A stretch of DNA of 64,000 bases from a virus. Numbering within the stretch: the first letter of the stretch is position 1; every line of letters begins with the position of its first letter. The notes beneath the pieces are model-generated. The model saw only the letters and a list, made by a program, of their open reading frames with translations. It was not told where the DNA came from and did not search any database. The DNA is taken from the IMG/VR virus record IMGVR_UViG_3300031950_000001, positions 1 through 64,000 of that record. One strand, given 5' to 3'. Below, piece after piece: positions 56,479 through 64,000 of the stretch. A program made the translations under genes and the position numbers.

Positions 56479-56859
56479 ATGGCAGACATTGTAAAATATG
56501 CCGAAGCTCTTCAGCTCGTTGTCCGCGAGCTTGCCAATCGAGCCAGTGGCTACGTCGAAAAGCAAGCTGCCGTGACGAAACGAGTTCCGGAGGTGATTGA
56601 TACCCTTGTCGCGAACTCGTTTATCACGGTTAACCAAAAAGACGTGGCGGCAAAACTCTTAAGCACACACGAAGGTAGCCTCGAAATTATCGAGCGGATG
56701 GCTAAAAAGGCAAGCGTTCGCCAATCTGGCGTTATTGGTGAAGCCGTAGGCGGTAGTTCCAGCACTCCTATCCGCCGAGTGGCCGTGGATCATATTCCTC
56801 GAATTGAGGATCTCCCGGCTGCGCAGGAGTTTGCTCAGCGGATTTTGTCTCGCGCATAA
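56479..56859 (+). CDS. Small helical capsid-module protein, 126 aa
   Basis: ATG 56479 follows GAGGAG. MADIVKYAEALQLVVRELAN, RASGYVEKQAAVTKR is a charged helix with Y-V-E-K-Q-A near residue 30. The rest is helical. It sits between scaffold and capsid genes in one operon and could be a scaffold partner or minor capsid protein. Confidence 0.55.
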   Translation: MADIVKYAEALQLVVRELANRASGYVEKQAAVTKRVPEVIDTLVANSFITVNQKDVAAKLLSTHEGSLEIIERMAKKASVRQSGVIGEAVGGSSSTPIRRVAVDHIPRIEDLPAAQEFAQRILSRA

Positions 56860-56900
56860 CGGTACATTAGACGAAAAACTCTAAGAAGGAGATTAAAACG

Positions 56901-57527
56901 ATGGCTAGACTGATCCTTCAAGCTTACGATCATGCATTGAATGTTGTGCGTGGGTGGAACCCGCCTACTCATTTGCAGAAGGTGGCGCCGGTTGATACCG
57001 CCCTCCTGCAGACGATTAGCACCTGGCCTGCAGGGCGTGTCGGGTTTGTTTCCGGTTCGGGCGCGAATGCGGGTACCGTGACTTTGGCTACGCCGACGAA
57101 CACCGCTGGTAACCCGATGCCTCTCTATCTGTTGCAGGGCGGCCAAGGCTACGATGTGGCGGATACCGGTGTTAACGCCGCCGGCAATCTGGTGCAGGTG
57201 AATACTGCCCCGGGCGGTGTTATTACGGGCCTTGTTGCTACAGGTGGTTTCGAGCTCCAGACCACCGAATACAAAACCGGCCAAGGTGTTAACTACAGTG
57301 TGAATACTCCTCTGACGGTTGCGCTTGATGCCAGTAACATCGGTGGTTTGCTTGCGCCGGGCACTTTCTATACGAACTGGATTTGCGGCGTGGCCTCTGT
57401 GCATTGGGGCTATGACTATCAGACCTACGGACCCGGTCAATATCCGACCAGTCCCGTTGGCGTGAACGCCATGAAACGCAACGTGCTGACGTTCTGGAGT
57501 TACTTCTTGCCGAAGTCCGGAAGCTAA
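56901..57527 (+). CDS. Capsid-module beta protein, 208 aa
   Basis: ATG 56901 follows AAGGAG. It starts MARLILQAYDHALNVVRGWN with QKVAPVD near residue 27. The remainder is beta-rich with glycine and threonine (GTVTLATPTNTAGNPMPLYL, GFELQTTEYKTGQGVNYSVN), like a decoration or minor capsid protein. It directly precedes the probable major capsid gene. Confidence 0.55.
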   Translation: MARLILQAYDHALNVVRGWNPPTHLQKVAPVDTALLQTISTWPAGRVGFVSGSGANAGTVTLATPTNTAGNPMPLYLLQGGQGYDVADTGVNAAGNLVQVNTAPGGVITGLVATGGFELQTTEYKTGQGVNYSVNTPLTVALDASNIGGLLAPGTFYTNWICGVASVHWGYDYQTYGPGQYPTSPVGVNAMKRNVLTFWSYFLPKSGS

Positions 57528-57577
57528 TTCAGTCTGAGCAACTTAACTTCAACTAAGAATATAAGGAGACAGAGACT

Positions 57578-58540
57578 ATGGCAGATACTGTGGTCCAAAC
57601 CGGTGATCCCATTAAGGATTATCGACTTTTGAATGAAGCCTTGTTTAACCAACTGATGGGCGATCCTTATGAGAAGGCTGCCGCCCAGCAGGATCTGGAT
57701 AACTTCGTTCGGTTGATGGCTCGTGAAACCGGCGTTCAACGGCGCTTCCTGCCGTTCGTGCCGATCACCTCGGATCAACTCCATCCGCAAGTCAGCACGG
57801 ACGTTCCGGCAATCGTGCTGTTCAAAGAACCGAACAGCCCTGGCGCCGTGAGTATCGGTTACAATACGAACTCCAGCCAATGGTTCATCCATGGCGATCG
57901 GTACTTACTGACCTTCGCCCGTATCAAAAGCCCGACCTTCATGGGCGACAAGAGCCTCTTGAGCACCTATCAATACGATATCCGTCAAGTGATTGCCGAC
58001 CAAGCTGTCCTTGACGTCATGGCCCAAGAGGACTCTCGCTTCTTTGCCGCCGTGAATACGGTGCTTGGCAACACCGTTAACGGCGCAAGCCCGATGACGG
58101 GTGTTGTCCAGTACGTCGGGTATTCAGGCGGGCTGAACCGTGAAACCTTCGTGAGCTCGCTGCAGATTCTGCCCAGCACCCCCGCCCACTTCGAAACCCA
58201 GACGATTGTGATCAACAACGTTACCGCTAAAGAAATCCGTAAGTGGGACTTCATGGAAATGGGTGGTCAGCGGAGCCAGGAAGTGCTGCTGGGTGGTAAC
58301 CTGTATGATCAGTTCGAGGATATCAAATGGGTTATCACGATTAAGCGCCATCTGGTTCCCGATAACGAATGCTACCTGTTTGCGGATCCGCGAGGCCTCG
58401 GCAAGGCTTATAGCCGCGAAGAACTCACCATGTATGTCGAAGCCAAGGCTTGGCAGATTCTGTGGTTCTCCTATGAAGAAGTTGGCGCGGCGATCGTGAA
58501 CGGCTACTCCGTGGCCCGCGCGAAGTTCAATCATACGTAA
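57578..58540 (+). CDS. Probable major capsid protein, 320 aa
   Basis: ATG 57578 follows AAGGAG. The N-terminal helix has YEKAAAQQDL near residue 31, a plausible maturation cut. Then come FVRLMARETGVQRRFLPFVP, a spacer-helix-like YQYDIRQVIADQAVLDVMAQ, and a C-terminal RHLVPDNECYLFADPRGLGK, followed by the final EEVGAAIVNGYSVARAKF, consistent with an HK97-type fold ending in the P-domain. Codon use here is more regular and GC-richer than the neighbours, as expected for a highly expressed gene. Assigned from position and pattern, not from a search. Confidence 0.7.
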   Translation: MADTVVQTGDPIKDYRLLNEALFNQLMGDPYEKAAAQQDLDNFVRLMARETGVQRRFLPFVPITSDQLHPQVSTDVPAIVLFKEPNSPGAVSIGYNTNSSQWFIHGDRYLLTFARIKSPTFMGDKSLLSTYQYDIRQVIADQAVLDVMAQEDSRFFAAVNTVLGNTVNGASPMTGVVQYVGYSGGLNRETFVSSLQILPSTPAHFETQTIVINNVTAKEIRKWDFMEMGGQRSQEVLLGGNLYDQFEDIKWVITIKRHLVPDNECYLFADPRGLGKAYSREELTMYVEAKAWQILWFSYEEVGAAIVNGYSVARAKFNHT

Positions 58541-58583
58541 TCTCCGTAAAATTCTGAGAAATTGATGTTCGAGGAGAGATAGT

Positions 58584-58850
58584 ATGCCCAGCCAAGAAAA
58601 GATTGCTCAAGCGTTGGGATATATCGAGCAGAACTATGCGGTGCCTGCGTACCTCCGTAGGCTTGCTGAACTCGGTATTATCCCTGAAAACCAAGCGGAA
58701 GTGAATCTCTTGGTTAAGATGGGAGAAGAGGCCGGCGAGCTCTTGCGGAAGTACGGCAACGCCGAAATGGAAAAGTCCGCAGCGGATGAATCCGCCTCGG
58801 TTGACCCTTATCTTTTAGATGCCGTTAAGACCATCTTTGGCCGAGATTAA
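58584..58850 (+). CDS. Unknown small protein, 88 aa
   Basis: ATG 58584 follows GAGGAGAG. Helical, charged, with MEKSAADES near residue 67. It follows the capsid gene by 43 bases and may be a head-completion or decoration factor. Confidence 0.55.
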   Translation: MPSQEKIAQALGYIEQNYAVPAYLRRLAELGIIPENQAEVNLLVKMGEEAGELLRKYGNAEMEKSAADESASVDPYLLDAVKTIFGRD

Positions 58851-58855
58851 CAAAT

Positions 58856-59074
58856 ATGAAAGCCTTTAAGGTACTCCGCGAAGGTGGTGTCCGTATTAAT
58901 GGTCGCTATTTCCCGAAAGATGCCATTGTAACGGGAGATAGCTTAGTCGAAGCCTTTGTCAGATATCCGGGCGGGCTTCTTCGTCGTAATAAACGACGTC
59001 TTGATAAAGTTAAAGCTCTTCTCGAGCAGCTTGAACAAAGCGGCGCAATTACGATTGAAGATGTCGAAGGATAG
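58856..59074 (+). CDS. Unknown small protein, 72 aa
   Basis: MKAFKVLREGGVRINGRYFP begins a compact beta then helical protein with a basic stretch RRNKRRLDKVK. It starts 5 bases after the previous stop. Small proteins with V-x-I-N-G-R-x-F-x-K-G/D starts occur in phage head modules, but I cannot name the family. Confidence 0.55.
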   Translation: MKAFKVLREGGVRINGRYFPKDAIVTGDSLVEAFVRYPGGLLRRNKRRLDKVKALLEQLEQSGAITIEDVEG

Positions 59075-59080
59075 CCAATC

Positions 59081-59569
59081 ATGGCCAAAAAATTAACCGT
59101 TAATAAACCGCTCGATCTTTTTGGTGAGCTTAAATTAGGATCGGGCGACTCTTTTGTTGCTCCGACACGGGAAGCGCTCTATGCGTTACTTGGAGCGTTA
59201 ACGCGCAGCGTTAAACAACTTGGACGTGCTCTTACAGCATTCCAAAAGACGTTAGACACATTAATGTCGGCAGGTGCGATCACCGAGACAAGTTACATGT
59301 TCGAGCCTAATTTTGAGCAGGAACCGCTTTGGGTTGTTGTAGATTGCACGACTTTAGACAAAGTTTATTTGCCGAATGTAGAAGATCTTGCGACATATAG
59401 CGACCGAATTGTGAAACTTACCTCAGAAGATGGTAGCCATAGTTTCTGTGGGCTTGTGACGCAAAGCCAATCGTACGATACTGTTGATGAGCGCCGATAT
59501 ATCGTAGCTCAGCAATTTGAGAGCTGCCATGAGTGCGTGAATGCATCGAATAGTTCTTCGAAATCGTGA
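59081..59569 (+). CDS. Unknown virion-region protein, 162 aa
   Basis: MAKKLTVNKPLDLFGELKLG begins a protein with one amphipathic helix (YALLGALTRSVKQLGRALTA) and a beta-rich C-terminal half (PLWVVVDCTTLDKVYLPNVE). Not recognised. A terminator at 59624-59660 ends this capsid operon. Confidence 0.55.
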   Translation: MAKKLTVNKPLDLFGELKLGSGDSFVAPTREALYALLGALTRSVKQLGRALTAFQKTLDTLMSAGAITETSYMFEPNFEQEPLWVVVDCTTLDKVYLPNVEDLATYSDRIVKLTSEDGSHSFCGLVTQSQSYDTVDERRYIVAQQFESCHECVNASNSSSKS

Positions 59570-59623
59570 TCAGATAATGACGAGTGTTTAGACGACCCGC
59601 GATGCCATTTCTAAATTAAAACG

Positions 59624-59660
59624 GGCCGCGTTTCTCGCAAGGGAGACGCGGCCTTTCTTG
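59624..59660 (+). terminator. Terminator after the capsid operon
   Basis: GGCCGCGTTTCTC (59624-59636) pairs with GGGAGACGCGGCC (59641-59653), then a T-rich run. The 59661-59794 gap also holds a TAGCATTGAAATATGGG (59733-59749) that resembles the array -10-like box. Confidence 0.8.
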
Positions 59661-59794
59661 TTCAAAAAAAGCAAACGGACGCGACGTTCGGTCGTGAAGC
59701 TTGAAGACCTTGTTTCCGTCTACAAAATGTAGTAGCATTGAAATATGGGCGAAAATCGTGTCTTTGTACATAGTTACCAGATGGAGTCGTCGCC

Positions 59795-60562
59795 ATGCCT
59801 AAAATTACCGATCTTAATGTGCTTCCACGTGCCGAACTCAGCTCCAGCGACAAACTGGAAGTTGTTGACGTCAGTGATCATACAATGGCCCCTACGGGGA
59901 CGAATAAGACCATTACGGCCGGAAGCCTTGTAGGAGAACTATTAAACGCCGTTCCAGGCACGATTGTCGCCAATGCGGCGGTTGTAGCCAATTCGTCTGG
60001 TCAGATTGCCCCTGGGGTGGGGCAGACGCAACTTACGACGCTTGCTGTCGAACCAGGCGCCTGGACTTCCGGGAAGGCGCTTGTTGTTGATACAAACGGC
60101 AAGCTGAATTCCGTAAGCTCAAGCCAGTTTCAGACGCTTAACGTTACGGCGGGGTCGTGGACAGCGGGGAAGGCACTCGTTGTTGCAGCAGACGGTAAAA
60201 TAAATTCCGTTTCGTCGAGTCAGTTCCAGGCTCTAAACACAACTCCGGGAGATATTGCGCCAAATAAAGCCGTTGTTCCCGATTCGTACGGTTCGATGGC
60301 ATCGTCGACCGTAAGCATTAACACCGGGAATCCCGGAAGCATTGAGATTTTAAAAGGCGGAACATCGGTTGTTATTACAGGCGATACGATCACCATCGCG
60401 GACGGCACGTCTTCGATCACGGTCACGAAATCTTCGTTTGTAGGGTCTGGATCGCCGCTTATTGTTAAGTGGCAAGGGCTTCCAACCTCCGAAGTCGGTC
60501 TTGAGAATTATCAGCTTTGGATCGATGAGTTGGGCTATCTCAGGATGAAGCTACCCACCTAA
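59795..60562 (+). CDS. Fibre-like repeat protein, 255 aa
   Basis: MPKITDLNVLPRAELSSSDK, LEVVDVS is the usual opening of phage fibre/tip proteins. Two to three repeats of the type AWTSGKALVVDTNGKLNSVS and SWTAGKALVVAADGKINSVS follow, then a threonine-rich beta region. The shape fits a trimeric fibre or appendage attached to the virion. No receptor-binding domain is identifiable. Confidence 0.65.
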   Translation: MPKITDLNVLPRAELSSSDKLEVVDVSDHTMAPTGTNKTITAGSLVGELLNAVPGTIVANAAVVANSSGQIAPGVGQTQLTTLAVEPGAWTSGKALVVDTNGKLNSVSSSQFQTLNVTAGSWTAGKALVVAADGKINSVSSSQFQALNTTPGDIAPNKAVVPDSYGSMASSTVSINTGNPGSIEILKGGTSVVITGDTITIADGTSSITVTKSSFVGSGSPLIVKWQGLPTSEVGLENYQLWIDELGYLRMKLPT

Positions 60563-60564
60563 TT

Positions 60565-60582
60565 TTTGATTCCGGAATCAAA
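60565..60582. repeat. Recurrent palindrome (perfect, extended arms)
   Basis: TTTGATTCCGGAATCAAA with both T and A runs lengthened equally, giving 26-bp symmetry. It starts 3 bases after the 60562 stop. Confidence 0.9.
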
Positions 60583-60638
60583 AATTTCGTAATCGCGTCT
60601 CGACCTCTCTACTATCGCCAATTCCGGAAGCCGAATCT

Positions 60639-60842
60639 ATGAGCATCATAGAGACGCTCAAACGGGCCTTAGACGGCAAAGAGTTTTGGCTACTCGATAT
60701 GTCCAAAGTAGCCGACGACAGGGTTCATCTTGCGAATATTCTTCATCAATTAGAGCTTTCTAAGACCGACGATATGGAGCGGAAGCAGCTGTTCGATCTG
60801 CTCTATATCATTTTCGCCGAAGACCCGTTCCGCAGGAAATAA
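60639..60842 (+). CDS. Unknown small helical protein, 67 aa
   Basis: MSIIETLKRALDGKEFWLLD starts a helical, charged protein ending in EDPFRRK. It precedes the BppU-like gene by 3 bases. Not recognised. Confidence 0.55.
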   Translation: MSIIETLKRALDGKEFWLLDMSKVADDRVHLANILHQLELSKTDDMERKQLFDLLYIIFAEDPFRRK

Positions 60843-60845
60843 ACG

Positions 60846-61664
60846 ATGGCCACTATTCGTGAAGAGATTCCTCAATTCTTAGGGCAGCCGGTTTACTCCA
60901 AAAAGACTGCCTTCCATACCAAGGCAGGTATGGATGCGCCGCTGGAAGCTGTAATACGCGATGATAACGGTAATCCTATCAACCTTGGCCACTCCGGGCC
61001 TTACGGACAGGCCAGTTTAAAAGCCTATTTCCAAGAGGGAAGCCAGCCGGATTGGTTTCCCGATTCTTCCGATGTTACGATCATCGATCGCGATGGCGGA
61101 AGAATTTCTTTTTCGCTTCTCGATCAAGTCAAGAACGTTCCGGGTATCTATAATGTTCTCGTAAAAATCTTCGATAAAGACGACAAGTGGGTCGATTCCC
61201 GGGAATACTTTGTTTATATCGATCCTTCGCCCGATCAGAAACAAAGTACCGAATTCCCCCCGATATCGCGTGTTCGGCTAGCCCTATTTGACACAAGCCC
61301 AATCGAAAATGAGCTCCTTGGCCAGAAGCAGTTTAATCTGACCGATATCTGTATTGCGGCCATCGAAGCCGTTGATGAATGGAATACATCTCCTCCGTTT
61401 ACCCCGCGGCTTATGGTTACTACGAATTCTATTTGGGACTGCTGCAATTTTATTACCGGGGTCAAGCTAAAGCTCTATTCCATGCTTGTCGAGCATTATC
61501 GAAAGAATAGTCTTGCATACCAAGCCGCCGGCATTGCCATTAACGATAGCAAGCTTCAAGAATATAGTGTGGCGTTAGCTGAGGCGCAGCGTAAGTATCT
61601 CGAAGAAGTGATGCGTCTGAAGTATCATCGCAATATGATGAATACCTTCCGCATTATTCCATGA
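60846..61664 (+). CDS. Virion protein with BppU-like N-terminal domain, 272 aa
   Basis: Residues 20-125 (APLEAVIRDDNGNPINLG, VTIIDRDGGRISFSLLDQVK, VPGIYNVLVKIFDKDDKWVD) match the beta-sandwich of phage baseplate upper proteins: D-x-N-G-x-P-x-x-L, then G-x-x-x-F, then V-P-G-x-Y. The C-terminal half is helical (FNLTDICIAAIEAVDEWN), resembling connector or neck adaptors. It likely joins head and tail or forms part of the neck. Confidence 0.6.
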   Translation: MATIREEIPQFLGQPVYSKKTAFHTKAGMDAPLEAVIRDDNGNPINLGHSGPYGQASLKAYFQEGSQPDWFPDSSDVTIIDRDGGRISFSLLDQVKNVPGIYNVLVKIFDKDDKWVDSREYFVYIDPSPDQKQSTEFPPISRVRLALFDTSPIENELLGQKQFNLTDICIAAIEAVDEWNTSPPFTPRLMVTTNSIWDCCNFITGVKLKLYSMLVEHYRKNSLAYQAAGIAINDSKLQEYSVALAEAQRKYLEEVMRLKYHRNMMNTFRIIP

Positions 61665-61676
61665 GACGGAGACGCC

Positions 61677-62951
61677 ATGCTCGTCAAACAAGCTGCCCGA
61701 AAGCTTATAAAAGCCGTTGGCAATATTGCTGCCGAAGATTTGTCGAAGGCAAAGACGAGGGCCGAAGCTCGAAAGCGGCTTCGCGAATTAAGAATTGCCC
61801 TTACATACGGTAAAAGGCCTGTCGAGGTTGCGGCGATCAATATGGTCTTGGATCTTTTCCGAGACATCGTGGATAAATTAGACCCAACCTACATTCGAGA
61901 ATGGTGGGAGGAAACGGAGAAACAATTCCAGGAAGAACAAGAAGAGATGGCGCAATCGGTAGATGTTAAAGAACTGGCCGAACAGCTGCCGGACTATGCC
62001 GCTGCGCCGATAAAGCGATTGGACGACATATGGGCGCGGGTTTATCTGACACATGGTGATGAGCGTCTTATTGACGCATATTTTGTTAAGAAAAGCAAGG
62101 GCAAATATGAAGTCAATCCCAGAGTCAAACAGGCTTTTGCCCATCTGTTGAAGAATTTCGGCTCTAATATCGACAAACTCTATATGGAGGCCACTGGGGT
62201 CGGCCGCGTGATGGGCTTTTTCCAGCGGATTAAAGACGAGCCCATTATTGCGCTCGCACCGACTAAAGGTGTTGCCTTGTTGCAGACGTTGTACCACGAG
62301 CTCGTACACGCTACTGCGCCAAAGTACCTACTCGAATTGCAAAAGCATCCGCATACCAGCACGTTGACTCGAAGCCGAATCAGGCTAATCAATGAAATTT
62401 CTTCCGAAATTGCGACGAGAGCCTTTAATGACTGGGTTCAAGAAAACTATACGCCGGAAGTGCTAGTCGCGATTAAAAACGGCGTCCTCCCAGTGCCCGA
62501 TACGCCAAAATGGAAGGAGTTTGTGAAACGACACAATATCCAGATCGAACCTCCTGCGATACCTCGGCATCCTATTGAAATACTTGCAGGAACCGAAGAG
62601 TCCGAACCGCTTGTTGAAGAGCTTGCCGGGTACAAAGGCGTTGGGCCTATTCGTCGTACGTTATATCGAATTTGGGACGTTCTATATGGGCCGTCATATT
62701 ATCTAGGAGGCTACAAAGTGGGTGCAGTGCAGCCGAATAAAGCCGATCCTCGGGTTGCGCCGGGAGGCATCAATCCTCCTCCTCCTCCTGGTGCGCAATC
62801 GCCGCTTCAACGGGCGCCTACCAATCAGCCTAATAACCCGACACTTGCGAAATGGATGCTCGTTATTAATACGATGAAGAAAATATTGCAGTCGTTACAG
62901 CAGAACACGCCCGGTACGCCGCAAGCACCATCGACTCCAAATGTGGCCTAA
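61677..62951 (+). CDS. HExxH metallopeptidase-like virion-region protein, 424 aa
   Basis: LLQTLYHELVHATAPKYLL near residue 205 contains the zinc-binding H-E-x-x-H motif; NEISSEIATRAFNDW about 30 residues later could supply the third ligand (Glu). The N-terminus is basic and helical with VKQAARKLIKAV. The tail is proline-rich. In a virion it could digest host envelope protein during entry or process virion proteins. Activity is inferred from the motif alone. Confidence 0.6.
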   Translation: MLVKQAARKLIKAVGNIAAEDLSKAKTRAEARKRLRELRIALTYGKRPVEVAAINMVLDLFRDIVDKLDPTYIREWWEETEKQFQEEQEEMAQSVDVKELAEQLPDYAAAPIKRLDDIWARVYLTHGDERLIDAYFVKKSKGKYEVNPRVKQAFAHLLKNFGSNIDKLYMEATGVGRVMGFFQRIKDEPIIALAPTKGVALLQTLYHELVHATAPKYLLELQKHPHTSTLTRSRIRLINEISSEIATRAFNDWVQENYTPEVLVAIKNGVLPVPDTPKWKEFVKRHNIQIEPPAIPRHPIEILAGTEESEPLVEELAGYKGVGPIRRTLYRIWDVLYGPSYYLGGYKVGAVQPNKADPRVAPGGINPPPPPGAQSPLQRAPTNQPNNPTLAKWMLVINTMKKILQSLQQNTPGTPQAPSTPNVA

Positions 62952-63750
62952 TATCCCTCCAAATACACCACCCTTTAAATGGGTCGTCTGCGAAACAGAG
63001 ACAGGATATTGGACAATATCCTGGGACTTAGAGGGACCGTTTTCTGATCCAACACCTTGGAACTTTCAAGTCCAGATCAACAATCTCAATAGTCAAGATA
63101 ACGCTTGGGAAAACATCGGCGATCCTATCCAAGATGGCAACTTCGTTAGGATCGAACAAGGACGGCATTATATTCCGAACGTTACCCCACTGTTTAGGGT
63201 CGTCCTAACCACCCCTTCAGGCCAATACATATCCGGAGCAGTCGCCTCGCTTGGGGAGCTTACCTGGCGTCAGCGTTATATTGCAAAAAAGCTTTATCGA
63301 TTGCTTCGTTTAGAGCGTCCTTCGATGCCTCGAATTCGAGGCCAACTGTTACATCGTCGAATTGTCGGTCAGCCGTGCACATGTTCTGCGGCGGCAGCCT
63401 CCATTAAATCTGCCGTCGATAGCAAATGCCGAATCTGCTTTGGTACGGGGATTGTAGGCGGATTTTGGCGTCCTGCCGATTCTCCGGTGATTTTCATCGG
63501 AGGCCAGCAGATTGCAGCCAAGATGGATCCAAAACTGGGTACGGTAGTAAGCGCGGTTAAGCAAGGGCTTTTTGTCGGCCTTCCTTTTGTTTATCCGAGG
63601 GATGTCTGGGTAGACAGCGTATCCAAGATGAGATATCTTATACGAGAAGCCAACATTACGGCCGAACTTAATGGTATTCCCGTTGTCATTCAGGCCGGAA
63701 TGAGCCTTATTCCGCCCGATAATCCTATTTACGACCTGAAGGTTGCGTAA
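62941..63750 (+). CDS. Neck/tail-completion-like protein with Cys4 motif, 269 aa
   Basis: It overlaps the previous gene by 11 bases. The N-terminal 100 residues form a fibronectin-like beta domain (TGYWTISWDLEGPFSDPTPW). The middle has CTCS...CRICFGTGIVGGFWRP, four cysteines with the C-x-x-C-x-G-T-G-x-x-G-G pattern I associate with neck or tail-completion proteins of large phages. A beta-rich end follows (VYPRDVWVDSVSKMRYLIRE). Probable head-tail connector component. Confidence 0.6.
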   Translation: MWPNIPPNTPPFKWVVCETETGYWTISWDLEGPFSDPTPWNFQVQINNLNSQDNAWENIGDPIQDGNFVRIEQGRHYIPNVTPLFRVVLTTPSGQYISGAVASLGELTWRQRYIAKKLYRLLRLERPSMPRIRGQLLHRRIVGQPCTCSAAAASIKSAVDSKCRICFGTGIVGGFWRPADSPVIFIGGQQIAAKMDPKLGTVVSAVKQGLFVGLPFVYPRDVWVDSVSKMRYLIREANITAELNGIPVVIQAGMSLIPPDNPIYDLKVA

Positions 63751-64000
63751 ATGTCCGAAGACCCTTTTGTCGTAATTCCGTACGAAGAGGTTTGTCGAAA
63801 CGGTCCTTCGCCGTTGTATTTTGATCGGGTCCTAAAGGAACTGCTGGCAGAGCATTTTTCCGATTCGACACGAATCATTTCTCCTTATTTGCGAAATAAA
63901 ATCTACTCGCCGGATTACACCGAGACGCAACTTAGAATCGAACCTTATTATGTATGGACGCCTGAATCAGCCGATCAGACCCCGGCCATCATTCTTACCC
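63751..64000 (+). CDS. Unknown protein, 3' end outside window
   Basis: ATG 63751 directly follows the previous stop (TAA ATG). The visible 83 residues (MSEDPFVVIPYEEVCRNGPS...) are not recognised. Translational coupling places it in the neck/tail module. Confidence 0.6.
   Translation, partial: MSEDPFVVIPYEEVCRNGPSPLYFDRVLKELLAEHFSDSTRIISPYLRNKIYSPDYTETQLRIEPYYVWTPESADQTPAIILT

Noticed and set aside
6912-60582. The recurrent palindrome as a CRISPR repeat.
   Set aside because: Copies are kilobases apart with unrelated, irregular spacing and no spacers or cas genes.
6912-60582. The recurrent palindrome as a simple intrinsic terminator family.
   Set aside because: Kept only as a possibility. 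The stem is AT-rich with no natural loop, several copies lie upstream of genes or inside a coding region, and GC-rich terminators with T-runs are already present nearby.
1-64000. tRNA genes or rRNA.
   Set aside because: I looked for cloverleaf signatures (TTC-A/G-A-N-T/C loops with paired acceptor stems) and saw none. A tRNAscan run would be decisive.

Overview
This 64 kb window reads as part of the genome of a large tailed bacteriophage. One stretch holds a virion gene block: prohead protease, scaffold-like protein, probable major capsid protein, neck and fibre-like proteins. The phage also carries its own multisubunit-type RNA polymerase, a CsrA homologue, several glycosyltransferases, a radical SAM enzyme and two members of the viral ring-nuclease (AcrIII-1/DUF1874) family. 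No ribosomal RNA, tRNA, CRISPR array or bacterial housekeeping operon is visible. The host cannot be named. The ring-nuclease family points to a host with type III CRISPR defence, which is common in thermophiles. No terminase, DNA polymerase or confidently recognised portal lies in the window, so this is only a fraction of a probably very large genome.

Layout. (1) 1-5112: a glycan-modification cluster with a radical SAM gene, interrupted at 1615-2066 by a small decayed IS605/TnpB-type element. (2) 5181-6809: csrA and two unknown genes on the minus strand. (3) 6.9-17.8 kb: the most unusual region, a tandem array of about 18 short, mostly single-gene transcription units. Many start with a bipartite promoter-like motif, GCTAAAGA-N14-GGCATTTA, at constant pitch, and many end with a GC-rich terminator followed by TTTTTTAGCTA. 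Products are about 50-residue two-helix membrane proteins, two AcrIII-1-like proteins, a pair of 264-residue paralogues and a family of structured non-coding RNAs. Five leaders fold as pseudoknots, and several short coding sequences are nearly continuous perfect hairpins. (4) 17.8-21.6 kb: small unknown genes and an acetyltransferase. (5) 21.6-41.1 kb: a polymerase gene encoding fused beta plus the N-terminal half of beta-prime, then 13 kb of paralogous tagged membrane and repeat proteins with TnpB debris and orphan C-terminal fragments, then the C-terminal half of beta-prime. (6) 41.1-64 kb: further tagged proteins and the capsid/neck/fibre block.

How it may fit together. An 18-bp palindrome, TTTGATTCCGGAATCAAA, recurs 16 times exactly and about six times with changes, usually just after stop codons. 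Most inferred virion proteins carry a short N-terminal tag with a K-x-A motif. Because a prohead protease is encoded here, I infer that these tags mark capsid-packaged proteins that are cleaved during maturation, and that the proteins between the polymerase halves are internal or ejected virion components packaged with a virion polymerase. Functions beyond recognised families are inference.
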